Assembly: GCA_015233565.1 (NCBI GenBank)
Contig: JADFXM010000018.1
Coordinates: 1-64,000, forward strand
Source: Candidatus Rifleibacteriota bacterium
GTDB taxonomy: Bacteria; Muiribacteriota; Ozemobacteria; Ozemobacterales; Ozemobacteraceae
Length of the DNA stretch: 64,000 nucleotides
Direction of reading: 5' to 3'
Part shown: positions 27,792 through 37,224 of the stretch, one piece after another
How the letters are laid out: each line of letters opens with the position of its first letter
Position numbering within the stretch: the first letter of the stretch is position 1
Notes under the pieces: model-generated
Databases searched by the model: none
Told to the model about the DNA's origin: nothing
Seen by the model: only the letters and a program-made list of their open reading frames with translations
Made by a program: the position numbers and the translations under genes

Positions 27792-29069
27792 AGAAATGCC
27801 GACCACTACACCGCAAGTGATGAAAAAAAGGCTCATTACTGGAGTTTGCCTGAAGGTCCATTCTAGTAATCCGCTTAAATGCAATGAACATTGCCCAACC
27901 AAGAAAGCAAAAAGCAGCAAACCAGGAATTTTCCTCGATTTAAATGAATGATAAACCATATGCAAACCAAAACGTAATAAAATTATCCCGAACACCAACA
28001 ACCCGGAAAACCCCAATTCTGCTGCAGTAAGCCAATAAATATGGTGGCAAACCCCTGCTTCTTCTTCATTTGCCATAACTTCAATGTTTTCCCGATATTT
28101 TTCAACATTTGTCAAAACCTGGGAAAAATTATTCAAACCCACCCCCAGAAAATAATCATGTGCCATTTCATTCGCCGCTTCGTTGAATTCGTCTCGAGCT
28201 TCTTCAGAAGATTTGGGAGCGCTTTTTAACCTTTCCATAAAACTGCTGTAAGCTCTAATTGCGCCTCCTACCAGCCCCAGGATTAAAAATAGTGTGAAGA
28301 TGGAGACCCTGAAAGAAGGCTTCTTAAAGAGGGCAAAACATACTGTGGCAGCTATGCAAGCTAAAGAAAGAGCCAGTCCGGCACGTGAAAAAGTCGAAAT
28401 TACCGAAAAGATTATTCCCAAAACAGCTAAAATTCCAATGTTAACTTTCCAAATAGGAAATGAATCTTCACAAAAGGTCCAGAGCAGAATCCCAGGTAGC
28501 AGTAAATTCAAAAAGGGCGGAATTGTGTTTGAATGATCGAAAGGCCCCGGAACTCTGTAAATTCCATACATATATTTTTGGACAAAAGCGTATGCTGTTA
28601 CGGCAAAGGCTGCTCCCACCATTCCATACCATAATCCATCAATTTTCTTTTCAACCCGAAAATAGTTTGCACAACACCAGTAAATCAGTAATACCCTTGA
28701 TAACTTCAGAATCGAAAAGCCAAAATAGAGAAGACTAGGCGCATTTAAAGCTGATAACAAGTTCTGGAAAAAAAATAGCCCCAGCCAGAACCCATTGAAA
28801 GGGATCCATTTGATTTCTTTCGGATATCTGACAACCAGAATTATCAGCATCACCAGATTGATCAAATCTATCGCAGAAATTTCAAAGCCGCGGTCTGGAC
28901 CGCGATACGATTCAAATGAAACAAAATTTATTCGGGCAACTTGCCCAAATGCAGTCGATAAAACCAGCAAACACATCAATAATTCCCGAACAAAGGCGAA
29001 GTTCAATCCGGCAATCGCCATACCGGGAACTCCGACTAGTGCCGCAAAAGCAAAAACGGCATATTTCAC
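27747..29069 (-). CDS. O-antigen ligase family membrane protein
   Basis: A 440-residue polytopic protein with about a dozen hydrophobic segments. Between late membrane segments a large periplasmic loop contains AHDYFLGVGLNNFSQV and HHIYWLTAAELGFSGLLVFG, the Wzy_C hallmark shared by WaaL ligases and Wzy polymerases: a GxGxxxF motif followed by His. Such enzymes transfer or polymerise lipid-linked glycans at the outer face of the inner membrane. The C-terminus ends in an acidic ESEESDESEESV tail. Start is GTG at 29069 after AGGGAAG, with a good promoter upstream. No glycosyltransferase operon surrounds it, so whether it is a ligase or polymerase cannot be said. Confidence 0.8.
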   Translation of the reverse strand: MKYAVFAFAALVGVPGMAIAGLNFAFVRELLMCLLVLSTAFGQVARINFVSFESYRGPDRGFEISAIDLINLVMLIILVVRYPKEIKWIPFNGFWLGLFFFQNLLSALNAPSLLYFGFSILKLSRVLLIYWCCANYFRVEKKIDGLWYGMVGAAFAVTAYAFVQKYMYGIYRVPGPFDHSNTIPPFLNLLLPGILLWTFCEDSFPIWKVNIGILAVLGIIFSVISTFSRAGLALSLACIAATVCFALFKKPSFRVSIFTLFLILGLVGGAIRAYSSFMERLKSAPKSSEEARDEFNEAANEMAHDYFLGVGLNNFSQVLTNVEKYRENIEVMANEEEAGVCHHIYWLTAAELGFSGLLVFGIILLRFGLHMVYHSFKSRKIPGLLLFAFLVGQCSLHLSGLLEWTFRQTPVMSLFFITCGVVVGISSRESEESDESEESV

Positions 29070-29112
29070 AAATCTTCCCTGTTAATCAATTTTTTCGTAA
29101 ACCAGAAGGATT

Positions 29113-29141
29113 TATATACAATAGCTTTATTTGGAACGCAA
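29113..29141 (-). promoter_or_regulatory. candidate sigma-70-type promoter for the O-antigen ligase-like gene
   Basis: On the minus strand, TTGCGT (29141-29136) and TATATA (29118-29113) are separated by exactly 17 bp, 44 bp upstream of the GTG start at 29069. Spacing and sequence fit a housekeeping promoter. Confidence 0.55.
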
Positions 29142-29320
29142 GTTTGTACAATATTGAATTGGCCGATTGCGTTTGGGGTGTCAATAAACACGGCATTAAC
29201 TTTGAAGAGAATCAGACATTCTTTTCTTGCAGGGGAATTCATGAAATGATATCTTGCTTTTCAGCTATTAACAAAGATAACCGTTTTTTAGAGGCAATAG
29301 TCGATTAAAAGGAAATTTTG

Positions 29321-30388
29321 ATGTTCGCGTCACATTCTTCCGCAAGTTTCGATCAATGGCTGGGTAACATACTAAAAGAACTGGCGAATGACGTCCAAAA
29401 AGCTCTGCGTGAAAATCTGATCGCTCTCATTCTTGGTGGTGGATATGGCCGCGGCGAAGGGGGAGTTCTGATTGAAAACTGGCTGGAAAAGCCTTACAAT
29501 GACCTTGATTTAACCCTCATTGTCCGAAATCCAAGCATTGTTTCCCAGGAAAACTTAAACCTGATCAAGCTTAACTATGAAGGAAAACTTGGAATTCATG
29601 TGGATTTCAGCCGCCCCTTAACTCCAGCCCAAATTCGTGCCTGGCCTAATATCTTGATGTGGCACGACCTTTATCAAGGCCATCAAGTGCTTTCCGGAAA
29701 AAACGACATTCTTTCACTCTTAGCTCCAAAGCGTATTTACTCTTCCTTACCCCTGATTGAAGCAACCCGATTGCTCCTGAATAGAGGCACGGGATTACTT
29801 TGGGCTCTCAGAATTCTTCGGGGTTGCGAAAAAACTCCTGATCCAGACTTTATTCGCCGCAACTATTTTAAGTGTGCCCTTGCCCTGGGAGATAGCCTTT
29901 TAATTACCTTTGGAAGATACAAAGTGCCGTATTCCGGTCGGGACCTTCTTTTTCAAAAACTTTCGTCGGAAAACCAGAAGGTGGGATTTCTGGCTCTTGA
30001 CTCCTTGTACAAGGAAGCCTTGTGCTTCAAGTTTCGGCCCAATTCTACCTCCTTAAACCCATCCACAGAAAATGATATTCTTGATATTGTCCAAAAGTGG
30101 AAACAGGTCTTTCTGTTAGTTGAAAACGAACGAACTCGGAGGAAATGGATTGACCTTGACACATACTGCCGCTGGTCAGGTTTACGAGAACCCAGCCTCA
30201 GTCTCCCGCATCTATGGATAAAAAATTTCGTTCTGAACCGTCGGCTGAATTTATGGTCTTGGAGATACCCACGTGAATTGCTTTATCCATTACTTCCGCA
30301 ACTCCTGAAACCTAAAGAAGAAATTTCCCTGGTAAGCTGGAAGGAATCCTCTCAATTTTTCTTATCAGTCTGGAATAATTTCAACTGA
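29321..30388 (+). CDS. nucleotidyltransferase-like protein
   Basis: A 355-residue soluble protein starting at the ATG at 29321 (site AAAGGA). The N-terminal part has ALILGGGYGRGEGGV, then PYNDLDLTLIV, about 30 residues later. The GG-x9-DxD-like layout resembles the polymerase-beta type nucleotidyltransferase fold, with DLDL as the metal-binding acidic pair. The remaining ~240 residues are helical and unassigned. It diverges from the O-antigen ligase-like gene, and similar pairings suggest a role near surface glycan metabolism, but the substrate is unknown. Confidence 0.55.
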   Translation: MFASHSSASFDQWLGNILKELANDVQKALRENLIALILGGGYGRGEGGVLIENWLEKPYNDLDLTLIVRNPSIVSQENLNLIKLNYEGKLGIHVDFSRPLTPAQIRAWPNILMWHDLYQGHQVLSGKNDILSLLAPKRIYSSLPLIEATRLLLNRGTGLLWALRILRGCEKTPDPDFIRRNYFKCALALGDSLLITFGRYKVPYSGRDLLFQKLSSENQKVGFLALDSLYKEALCFKFRPNSTSLNPSTENDILDIVQKWKQVFLLVENERTRRKWIDLDTYCRWSGLREPSLSLPHLWIKNFVLNRRLNLWSWRYPRELLYPLLPQLLKPKEEISLVSWKESSQFFLSVWNNFN

Positions 30389-31123
30389 GACTTGAAAGAA
30401 TACCAGTCCCATTTAATGCATAAGTAATAAGATCGGGCGGATTAGCCTGTCTTTGGCGTGAACCTTCCCCTAAGATAACGCACGAACTGTTTCGTGCTTC
30501 AGGTCTGCGTAAATTGGAGTTGGATCCAGAAATGAATGCTCCAACCACCCAGTAAGGGTTCCTTTTTTTTCATAAAAGTTCCGTGTTTTCATGGAAAATG
30601 GTAGACCCGGCTGATTTCTGACCCACCATAAAAGAAAAAAAGACCCATCAAAGGAAATCAGCAACTAAAGAAAAAGCTTGGTCAAAAGAGTTAAATGTTG
30701 CCACACGGCAACGTGGGTCAGTATTCCGACGGTGCCTGGGTCAGTTTTTATCCGGTGGTAACAATGGAAAATACACAGATCCCACTTCGTTTTCCAAATT
30801 TTGAAAAACTTAATTCGGTAAACACACACTCTGAAATAAGCATCAATAGCGTGTGGTTGTTTTATAAAAAAACTATTTTCACTCATCACTTGCCAGGACA
30901 TTTACCGTTTTCCCTGAAACAAAAAACTTGCTTGCAACTGAAATAAAGATTAGATTGTAGCATCTAATCATTAGGGTTCGGGGGGATGCTTTTAGGCTGA
31001 AGTCTTTTCTTTAAGGTTTTTTTGAAAATGTGCCGACTTTAGGAAAACAAAGGCTCATTTTCGGTTTTTTTATTAGAAAAAAAATTGTTTGGCCTATTAT
31101 CAAGGCTAATTTCGGAGGTTGAC
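30389..31123. other. 735-bp intergenic region with decayed repeat ends
   Basis: No reliable gene. A plus-strand frame at 30695-30946 and a minus-strand frame at 30470-30664 lack ribosome sites and family resemblance. It contains GCACGAA...TTCGTGC (about 30480-30500), the CTGACCCAC/GTGGGTCAG inverted repeat annotated separately, and a small palindrome GATTAGAT/ATCTAATC at about 30951-30972. Confidence 0.5.
30618..30760. repeat. possible remnant of insertion-sequence ends (IS21-like)
   Basis: CTGACCCAC (30618-30626) and GTGGGTCAG (30713-30721) form a perfect inverted pair 104 bp across. On the right a second copy, CTGGGTCAGTTTT, follows within 25 bp, with CCGGTGG after it. Repeated TGGGTCAG(T) blocks at an element's ends recall IS21-family termini as I remember them. 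No transposase is left. Confidence 0.35.
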
Positions 31124-34100
31124 ATGCAATGCCCAGGCTGCGGTTTCGAAAACGAAATTGGAAATAAGTTTTGCAACATGTGTGGAATGGCGCTTCCAGT
31201 TCAGGGAGATGCCTCCCAAACTCCATTGGAAAGGGCTCCACTTGACCTCGATTTATCTCTTGAAACCCCCGACCTTGGTGGAATTCAGAACCCACAATTA
31301 AGTGGAGGGGAGCCCTCCCTTGAATTGAACGCTGACCAAGGGTTAAATCTGGATGATATGAAACTGGACACTTCTGGTTTGTCAGAATTGTCACTAGATC
31401 TCAGCACAACCGACGCACCAGACTTTGGAGCAGACCTAAAAATTGATTCGACACCTGATATGGCAAAGCATGATGATGTCAAATTTGATTTGGACAATTC
31501 CCCCACTGGATTAGAACTAAATTTCGAGGAACCTGCCAAAGAACCGGGACTTGATTTCTCTTCACCCCCAATGAACGCACCAGAACCTCAAAATCAGTTT
31601 GAGAATTTTGATGTCCCAGTGAATGAGAAAACCCTCCATAACCAGGAATCAATTCAAACTTTCGAAATGGATATTTCTCAGGAATTTGACAAGGAGTTGG
31701 GGCAAACTTCCAACACAAACCTTAATCAGGAAGCAGATCTTTTTAGCATTGAAGCACCCTTGTCTTCAGAAAATAAAAATGTTGATTTTTCAACTGGTTC
31801 AGCCGATTCGTCAACTCCATTCGGAAATGATTTCGAGCAGCAATTTGCTTCTGAAGTAGTCGAAATGGAAAAACCTGGACAAACTATCGAAGCAAATTTT
31901 AATTTTGGAGATCTTGATGTTAATGCTACTTCCTCGGAACCTCTAGTTGAAACGCCGTCATTCATAGAACCACCAAAAACTACCAACAAAATTCCTTCTA
32001 AACCCTCTACCAACGCCCCTGCTCAACCCATACCAACCACAGCAAAAACACAACCCTCACTTAAAACACCCTCCCCAAAACCTGTTTTTGCGGAACCTCA
32101 ATTCGATCCGGAAATTAGTTTTGTAGAGGAAGAAAATATTTTACCCCCGTCAGAAGTTGTAAAACCTATTGAAAAGTCTAAAACTGCGGCAAAAGCCAAG
32201 CCATCACTTCCTCAACCCAAAATCCCCGAACCTCCTCAAATTGATGTGGAGGAGAATATCCCTGAACTTCAACCAGAAGCCATGGACGAAGATCTTGCCG
32301 ATCTCTATTATGGAATAGAAGGAAAGGCTCCCCCAAAACATGTTCCAATTGCACCAGCAAAAGGTGAAACCTTTGAGTCGCTAATGAAATCTTCCCAGGA
32401 TGAAATAGGTGGATTTTCTGAAGAGCAGAAAACAGAGGAAGATTCATCTTCAGTCCAACATGAATCTGGTCTTTCAGGAATTCCGGAAATTGCAACCATG
32501 GAGGAAGCTTCTGTCGAAAGCGCTCAACCAGAATCACCCTCAATTATGGCTGAAATGGTAAATTTAACTCCTGAAGAGAGGCTTTCTGAAATCGCATTAA
32601 GACTTGAAAGCGCAACTGATCCTGATGAAAGATATTCTCTAGTTCTGGCTCTTAAGGAAATTAAACTCCCAGAGGCTAATCAGCACTTCATCAAATTGCT
32701 TGGAGATGAATTAAAGGATATTCGTGAAATAGCCGCTGAATACCTTGGTGAATTAGGATGCCACGAAGCCGTTTCAGCGTTACTCCAATGTTTAACTTCC
32801 GGTGATCCTTCGCTTGTGTTTATTGCAGCACGCTCCCTCGGAAACATAAAAGAGGAAAGTACCGTGGGACCATTGGTAAAACTCCTTGAGGAAGACAACG
32901 ACGATCTTCGATACGTTGCTCTTGAATCCCTTGGGAAAATCGGTGCTCCAAGCGCTTTAAAAGCAATAGCAGCCTTTTTAAAGAGCCGAAATCACGACCT
33001 ACGCTTTGTAGCAAGTGAAGCAATCGGAAATATTAAAGACCCTCAAGCAGTAACCCTTCTTTTGCCCATGCTCAAGGATTCTGACTTCGAAGTCAGATTG
33101 AAAGCAATTGAAGCTCTTGGCAAAATTGGATCCACCGGCGCTTGTGACCAATTACTGGTTATTCTAGGCGAAGATAATGAGAGAATCAGATTATCCACAA
33201 TTCAGGCATTGGGCCAAATCCGCAATCCAAATGCCGTGGAAGCATTAGTAGATATTTTCCATCTCGGAAACCCACAAATTAAGGAAAAAATAGTTTGGGC
33301 ACTTGGGGAAATCGGAAGTGAAAGAGCTGTTGAACCACTCCTTTCCCTCAGCCAGAATTTTAACAATAGATTAATTTTCCTCGCTATCGAAGCTTTTTCA
33401 AAAATTAAATCACCCAAAGCTGCAAGATTTGTCCTTTCCATGCTTGACAGAAAAGACTTGTCACTCAGATTAAAAGCAATAGAAGCTCTTGGAGAAATTG
33501 CTGACAAATCCAGCGCCGGCAACTTGGTCAATTTCCTTGAATCAGGTGAACCGGAATTAAAAATATCCGCAGCTAAGGCACTTGGTAAAATTGGCAATCC
33601 AGTTGCAATTGACCCGCTTGTTTCCAAACTTATGGACTCCGAACGAGATGTAAGATTGGCCGGAATTGAAGCACTCGGAAACATCCGAGGAATAAAGGCA
33701 ATTCCAGCCCTCATTAATTCCCTTCGCGAGCAGGATGAACAGATTATCACCAAAGCAGAGTGGGCACTTTGCGAAATGAACGATCTTGCGGTCGAACCGA
33801 CCACCAAAGCCCTTTTCACAGAACCCAAGGAAGTTTTGCCTTCACTCGTCAAAGTCTTGGGAAAAATTGGAAGCGTGCGCGCTATTTTCCCCCTACTTAA
33901 AGTTCTTGAATCTGCTGAGGGGAAATTAAAATTATATCTTGCTGATGCACTGCTTTCAGTAGATAAACACCTGACCGAAGAAAATCCGATTTCAGTTGTA
34001 TTGAAAGAAGGTTATGCGTGGGCACAATTCTCAATTGCTCAGGCCTTAAGCGTAATGGGAGACGAACGGGCTTTCCCACTATTGATAAAGATTGCCAGGG

Positions 34101-35455
34101 ACTCCCTGACTGACAAGGACATTAAAAAACTAGCCGGAATCCCGGACAAGCGAATACTGGAATGCAGCACTCAAATCCTGGAACTGATCAGATTGAACGT
34201 CTCAAGACTATTTGCCAGAGTCGGCAATGATCGAGCAATCCCAGTATTAATGCAATATTTTACTGAAGGCGACCTTCCTCAGAGGCAATGGTGTGTTGAA
34301 GCCCTTGGAGGAATCCAAACAGAGGGAGCCCTTGACGCTTTAATCGATATCCTTAAAAAACCGGAGTTTCAACTTCCGCTTGATTTACTTTCCAAACAAC
34401 TGATTGGCTCAAAAAGCCGTAAATTAGTTGACAAACTCATTATCTCCTCGTCGCATCCGAATGAAACTGTAAGAATGGCTATTGCTGTCGTTCTTGGTGA
34501 AACTAATGATCCCAGAGCCATTAAAACCCTGTCCGGACTGGTAAAAGACCCCTCCGGAAGAGTCAGATCCGCCGCAATCGAAGCCATCGGGAAAATTGGT
34601 ACAACTGCAGCCGTTCAACCTGCAATAGAAGCCCTCAAAGATTCAATGGAATCCGTAAGGTCTAAAGCAGCTCAAGTTCTTGGCGAACTCGGAGATACCG
34701 CCGCTGTTGAATTCCTGGAAAGGGCGACAAAGGATGGTTCAGAGCTGGTCAGATGCATTTCAGTAAAAGCCTTGTCGACTATGCAAGATCCAAGGGTGTC
34801 GGAAATACTTACTAATTCACTTGGAGACAATTCTGAAGAAGTCAGAGCGGCGTCGGTCGAAGTTTTGGGTGGTAGAAAAGATCGTCTGGCTATAGCTCAA
34901 CTTACAAAATCGCTTGAAGATGCTTCTGAGAGAGTTAGAGAAAAAGCCGCAATCGCGCTCGGTCAAATTGGCGATACCAGAGCGATACTACCTCTTCTTC
35001 TTAGACTCGATGATCCTTCTCCGCTTGTTCCCCTTGCATGCAGCGAAGCCGTGGTTTCCTTTAAAACAAAATCATTCCCTGTTCTTATTGAGGCTTTGAA
35101 AGCCGACGAAGAAAGAATCAGAAGGCATTCATGTGATTTACTCGTTCGAATTGGGGATGAAGAACTGGTTGGAAAACTATTAAGACTGCTGAACGATAGA
35201 AACAACTTCTTAAGGGAAAATGTTGCCCGAATACTTGGGAAAATAGGGGATGGCAAGGTTGTCGATCCGTTAATCGGAATGCTAAACGACCGGTCCTCTT
35301 CTGTACGCAGAACCGCCGCCGAAGCACTTGGCTATCTGCGAGATATTCGATCAATAGTTGCTCTCAAAAAAGCTGAAAGAGATCAGAGCAAAGAAGTCCG
35401 GCAAGCTGCTGCCCAATCTTTGCAGGAAATCTTCAAAGCACATAAACTGAACTGA
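31124..35455 (+). CDS. zinc-ribbon and HEAT-repeat protein, 1443 residues
   Basis: The true start is the ATG at 31124, preceded by GGAGG; the frame is open upstream. Residues 1-25 form a zinc ribbon (CPGCGFENEIGNKFCNMCG, two CxxC pairs). A long acidic, Ser/Pro/Glu-rich linker (about 30-480) follows. The rest, to the end, is more than 20 HEAT/PBS-lyase-type helical repeats with recurring AI(E)ALG.IG and DLRFVASEAIGNI motifs. Such arrays are scaffolds for protein binding. No signal peptide or membrane segment is present, so it is cytoplasmic. A uracil-DNA glycosylase gene follows after 36 bp, probably in one transcript. The partner and role are unknown. Confidence 0.85.
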   Translation: MQCPGCGFENEIGNKFCNMCGMALPVQGDASQTPLERAPLDLDLSLETPDLGGIQNPQLSGGEPSLELNADQGLNLDDMKLDTSGLSELSLDLSTTDAPDFGADLKIDSTPDMAKHDDVKFDLDNSPTGLELNFEEPAKEPGLDFSSPPMNAPEPQNQFENFDVPVNEKTLHNQESIQTFEMDISQEFDKELGQTSNTNLNQEADLFSIEAPLSSENKNVDFSTGSADSSTPFGNDFEQQFASEVVEMEKPGQTIEANFNFGDLDVNATSSEPLVETPSFIEPPKTTNKIPSKPSTNAPAQPIPTTAKTQPSLKTPSPKPVFAEPQFDPEISFVEEENILPPSEVVKPIEKSKTAAKAKPSLPQPKIPEPPQIDVEENIPELQPEAMDEDLADLYYGIEGKAPPKHVPIAPAKGETFESLMKSSQDEIGGFSEEQKTEEDSSSVQHESGLSGIPEIATMEEASVESAQPESPSIMAEMVNLTPEERLSEIALRLESATDPDERYSLVLALKEIKLPEANQHFIKLLGDELKDIREIAAEYLGELGCHEAVSALLQCLTSGDPSLVFIAARSLGNIKEESTVGPLVKLLEEDNDDLRYVALESLGKIGAPSALKAIAAFLKSRNHDLRFVASEAIGNIKDPQAVTLLLPMLKDSDFEVRLKAIEALGKIGSTGACDQLLVILGEDNERIRLSTIQALGQIRNPNAVEALVDIFHLGNPQIKEKIVWALGEIGSERAVEPLLSLSQNFNNRLIFLAIEAFSKIKSPKAARFVLSMLDRKDLSLRLKAIEALGEIADKSSAGNLVNFLESGEPELKISAAKALGKIGNPVAIDPLVSKLMDSERDVRLAGIEALGNIRGIKAIPALINSLREQDEQIITKAEWALCEMNDLAVEPTTKALFTEPKEVLPSLVKVLGKIGSVRAIFPLLKVLESAEGKLKLYLADALLSVDKHLTEENPISVVLKEGYAWAQFSIAQALSVMGDERAFPLLIKIARDSLTDKDIKKLAGIPDKRILECSTQILELIRLNVSRLFARVGNDRAIPVLMQYFTEGDLPQRQWCVEALGGIQTEGALDALIDILKKPEFQLPLDLLSKQLIGSKSRKLVDKLIISSSHPNETVRMAIAVVLGETNDPRAIKTLSGLVKDPSGRVRSAAIEAIGKIGTTAAVQPAIEALKDSMESVRSKAAQVLGELGDTAAVEFLERATKDGSELVRCISVKALSTMQDPRVSEILTNSLGDNSEEVRAASVEVLGGRKDRLAIAQLTKSLEDASERVREKAAIALGQIGDTRAILPLLLRLDDPSPLVPLACSEAVVSFKTKSFPVLIEALKADEERIRRHSCDLLVRIGDEELVGKLLRLLNDRNNFLRENVARILGKIGDGKVVDPLIGMLNDRSSSVRRTAAEALGYLRDIRSIVALKKAERDQSKEVRQAAAQSLQEIFKAHKLN

Positions 35456-35491
35456 AAATACTGCAAGGCTATCTTTTAAGGGTATAAGAAA

Positions 35492-36439
35492 ATGGCGAAA
35501 CGAAAAACCTCCGAAAAGAAGACCACTGAGAAATGTTCTACGAATTCGGTAAATCTCTTTGAAATTTTGACCCCGCCAGGACAAATTCCATTCCACGAAT
35601 ATGAAATGGCGGAGGTTATTCCGTTAGTAAATTCTCCGGAAATCTCTTCCGGAACACCCTCTGGAAGTGGTCCTATTAATGCCTCAGGAAAATGCTCTGA
35701 AACTCTCCCTGAAAAATATTCGGGAAGTTTTTCTGAAAGTTCCACCAAAACGCCCGAAAAAATATCCGAACAACCAAGTAAAAGCCCTGGGAAAAAACTT
35801 CCAATTTCTAAACCCTTAGAAAATCAGAACTTTTCCCTTGATTCATTTGATTCCACTGATTCATTTGAAAAAATCAAAGCTGATGCACTCACCTGCACGG
35901 GATGCTCCCTCTGTAAAACAAGAACCAATGTGGTTATGGGAGAAGGTTCGGATCACGCACTACTGGTTTTTATCGGAGAAGCTCCCGGTGAAGATGAAGA
36001 TCTTTCAGGAAGACCTTTCGTTGGGAAAGCAGGAAAGCACCTTGACAAAATTTTAGCTGCAGCTGGCATTTCCAGAGAAGAGGTGTTTATTTGCAATATT
36101 CTCAAAGACCGCCCCCCTGATAATCGAACTCCAACTATCGAAGAGATGCAGGCTTGTACTCCTTTTTTAAGAAGGCAGCTCAACCTCCTGAAGCCCCGTC
36201 TAATTGGCCTTTTAGGAAATACAGCCATAAAATTCGTCATCGGGCCCAAAACACCGGGCGTTACTACAATTCATGGCCAATGGTTTGATTCAATTTTTGG
36301 AATTCCCTGTATGCCACTGTATCACCCTTCATACCTTTTGAGAAATGCTTCCAGAGCACAGGGCAGCCCGAACTGGCAAATGTGGCAAGATATTCAGGAA
36401 CTGAAAAAGCGATACGACGAGATAAAAACTTCGAAATGA
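35492..36439 (+). CDS. family 4 uracil-DNA glycosylase with N-terminal extension
   Basis: Removes uracil from DNA in base excision repair. The 315-residue protein has ~125 low-complexity Ser/Pro/Glu residues before the catalytic domain. That domain has CTGCSLCKTR (Cys135, Cys138), the GEAPGEDED motif, GRPFVGKAG, LKDRPPDNRTP, and PLYHPSYLLR with the late His. In family 4 the [4Fe-4S] cluster is held by four Cys, the third in a KCRPP motif; here that residue is Asp206 (KDRPP), while the fourth, Cys222, is kept at the expected distance. Cluster binding may therefore be altered. It lies 36 bp downstream of the HEAT-repeat gene, probably same operon. Confidence 0.87.
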   Translation: MAKRKTSEKKTTEKCSTNSVNLFEILTPPGQIPFHEYEMAEVIPLVNSPEISSGTPSGSGPINASGKCSETLPEKYSGSFSESSTKTPEKISEQPSKSPGKKLPISKPLENQNFSLDSFDSTDSFEKIKADALTCTGCSLCKTRTNVVMGEGSDHALLVFIGEAPGEDEDLSGRPFVGKAGKHLDKILAAAGISREEVFICNILKDRPPDNRTPTIEEMQACTPFLRRQLNLLKPRLIGLLGNTAIKFVIGPKTPGVTTIHGQWFDSIFGIPCMPLYHPSYLLRNASRAQGSPNWQMWQDIQELKKRYDEIKTSK

Positions 36440-36513
36440 AAATCGGACGGGACAAGCTAAAGTCATCACTTCCAATTTTAACAATAGCTTGCCCCAAGTT
36501 CCCTGCTTCAATT

Positions 36514-37155
36514 TTATTGCTGATTACTTCCCGGAGTGGAAGAACTTTCTGAATTACCCATATCTGGAGAGTGCAATACGTTCAACAGCAAATTAGATTC
36601 TACTGACGTTTCATCAAGCTCAGTTTTTATGCGCAATTTCCCCTGAGCAACTTTATTCTTCATGTCAGCAGCAACAATTTTTATAGAGATATGTCCAATG
36701 GGCAAAATAATCGCGTCTTTTTGTCTCACATTTCCCTGTTGAAAAATATCTGCTTCTAAAAACTCGAGACTTGCATTGATAACTTTTAGAGCAAATGGAA
36801 CACTCTTAAGGATTATCATTCCTTGTGGCCCCTGTTGTTGGCCATTCTGGCTCGGATTTCCAGAGCCATTATTAGTATTCACTGAAGGGGGATTGTTCAC
36901 ACCGGAGCTATTCATACCTGCATTACTGCCACTCTGACTGCCTGAATTTGAACCGGAAGTCGCTGCGGAATTTTGATTTCCAGGAGTATATATCAGTTTT
37001 ACTACTGAAGCTGAGGCAAGATCATTGTCCTTTATGGAAAATCCAACTGCCAAGATAATATTTTTCCCGGATGGTGGGTGAGGAATGCCTTCTTGACAGT
37101 AACAAGAAAGAGCTACAATCCAGAAAAACGCAAACAAGAAAAACAACTTTTTCAT
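36514..37155 (-). CDS. putative lipoprotein of unknown function
   Basis: A 213-residue exported protein. The N-terminus MKKLFFLFAFFWIVALSC ends in an ALSC lipobox, so it is probably lipid-anchored at Cys18. A beta-rich segment starts NIILAVGFSIKDND. It is followed by a Gly/Ser/Asn/Gln-rich low-complexity linker (about 65-115), and then a second folded segment. No family is recognised. The gene starts 70 bp from the divergent MFS transporter gene, and its 3' end converges with the uracil-DNA glycosylase gene. Confidence 0.65.
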   Translation of the reverse strand: MKKLFFLFAFFWIVALSCYCQEGIPHPPSGKNIILAVGFSIKDNDLASASVVKLIYTPGNQNSAATSGSNSGSQSGSNAGMNSSGVNNPPSVNTNNGSGNPSQNGQQQGPQGMIILKSVPFALKVINASLEFLEADIFQQGNVRQKDAIILPIGHISIKIVAADMKNKVAQGKLRIKTELDETSVESNLLLNVLHSPDMGNSESSSTPGSNQQ

Positions 37156-37224
37156 TTGTTCCTCCTTTTTAAATAGACCAACTTGAATTTTTCCTTTATT
37201 CTATTTTAGCGGATTTTTTCCTTA

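Noticed and set aside
29085..29308. Plus-strand frame (WGVNKHGINFEENQTFFS region) as a gene fragment before the nucleotidyltransferase-like gene
   Set aside because: The composition is protein-like, but there is no start in this interval, no family is recognised, and it overlaps the promoter of the divergent gene; too weak to call.
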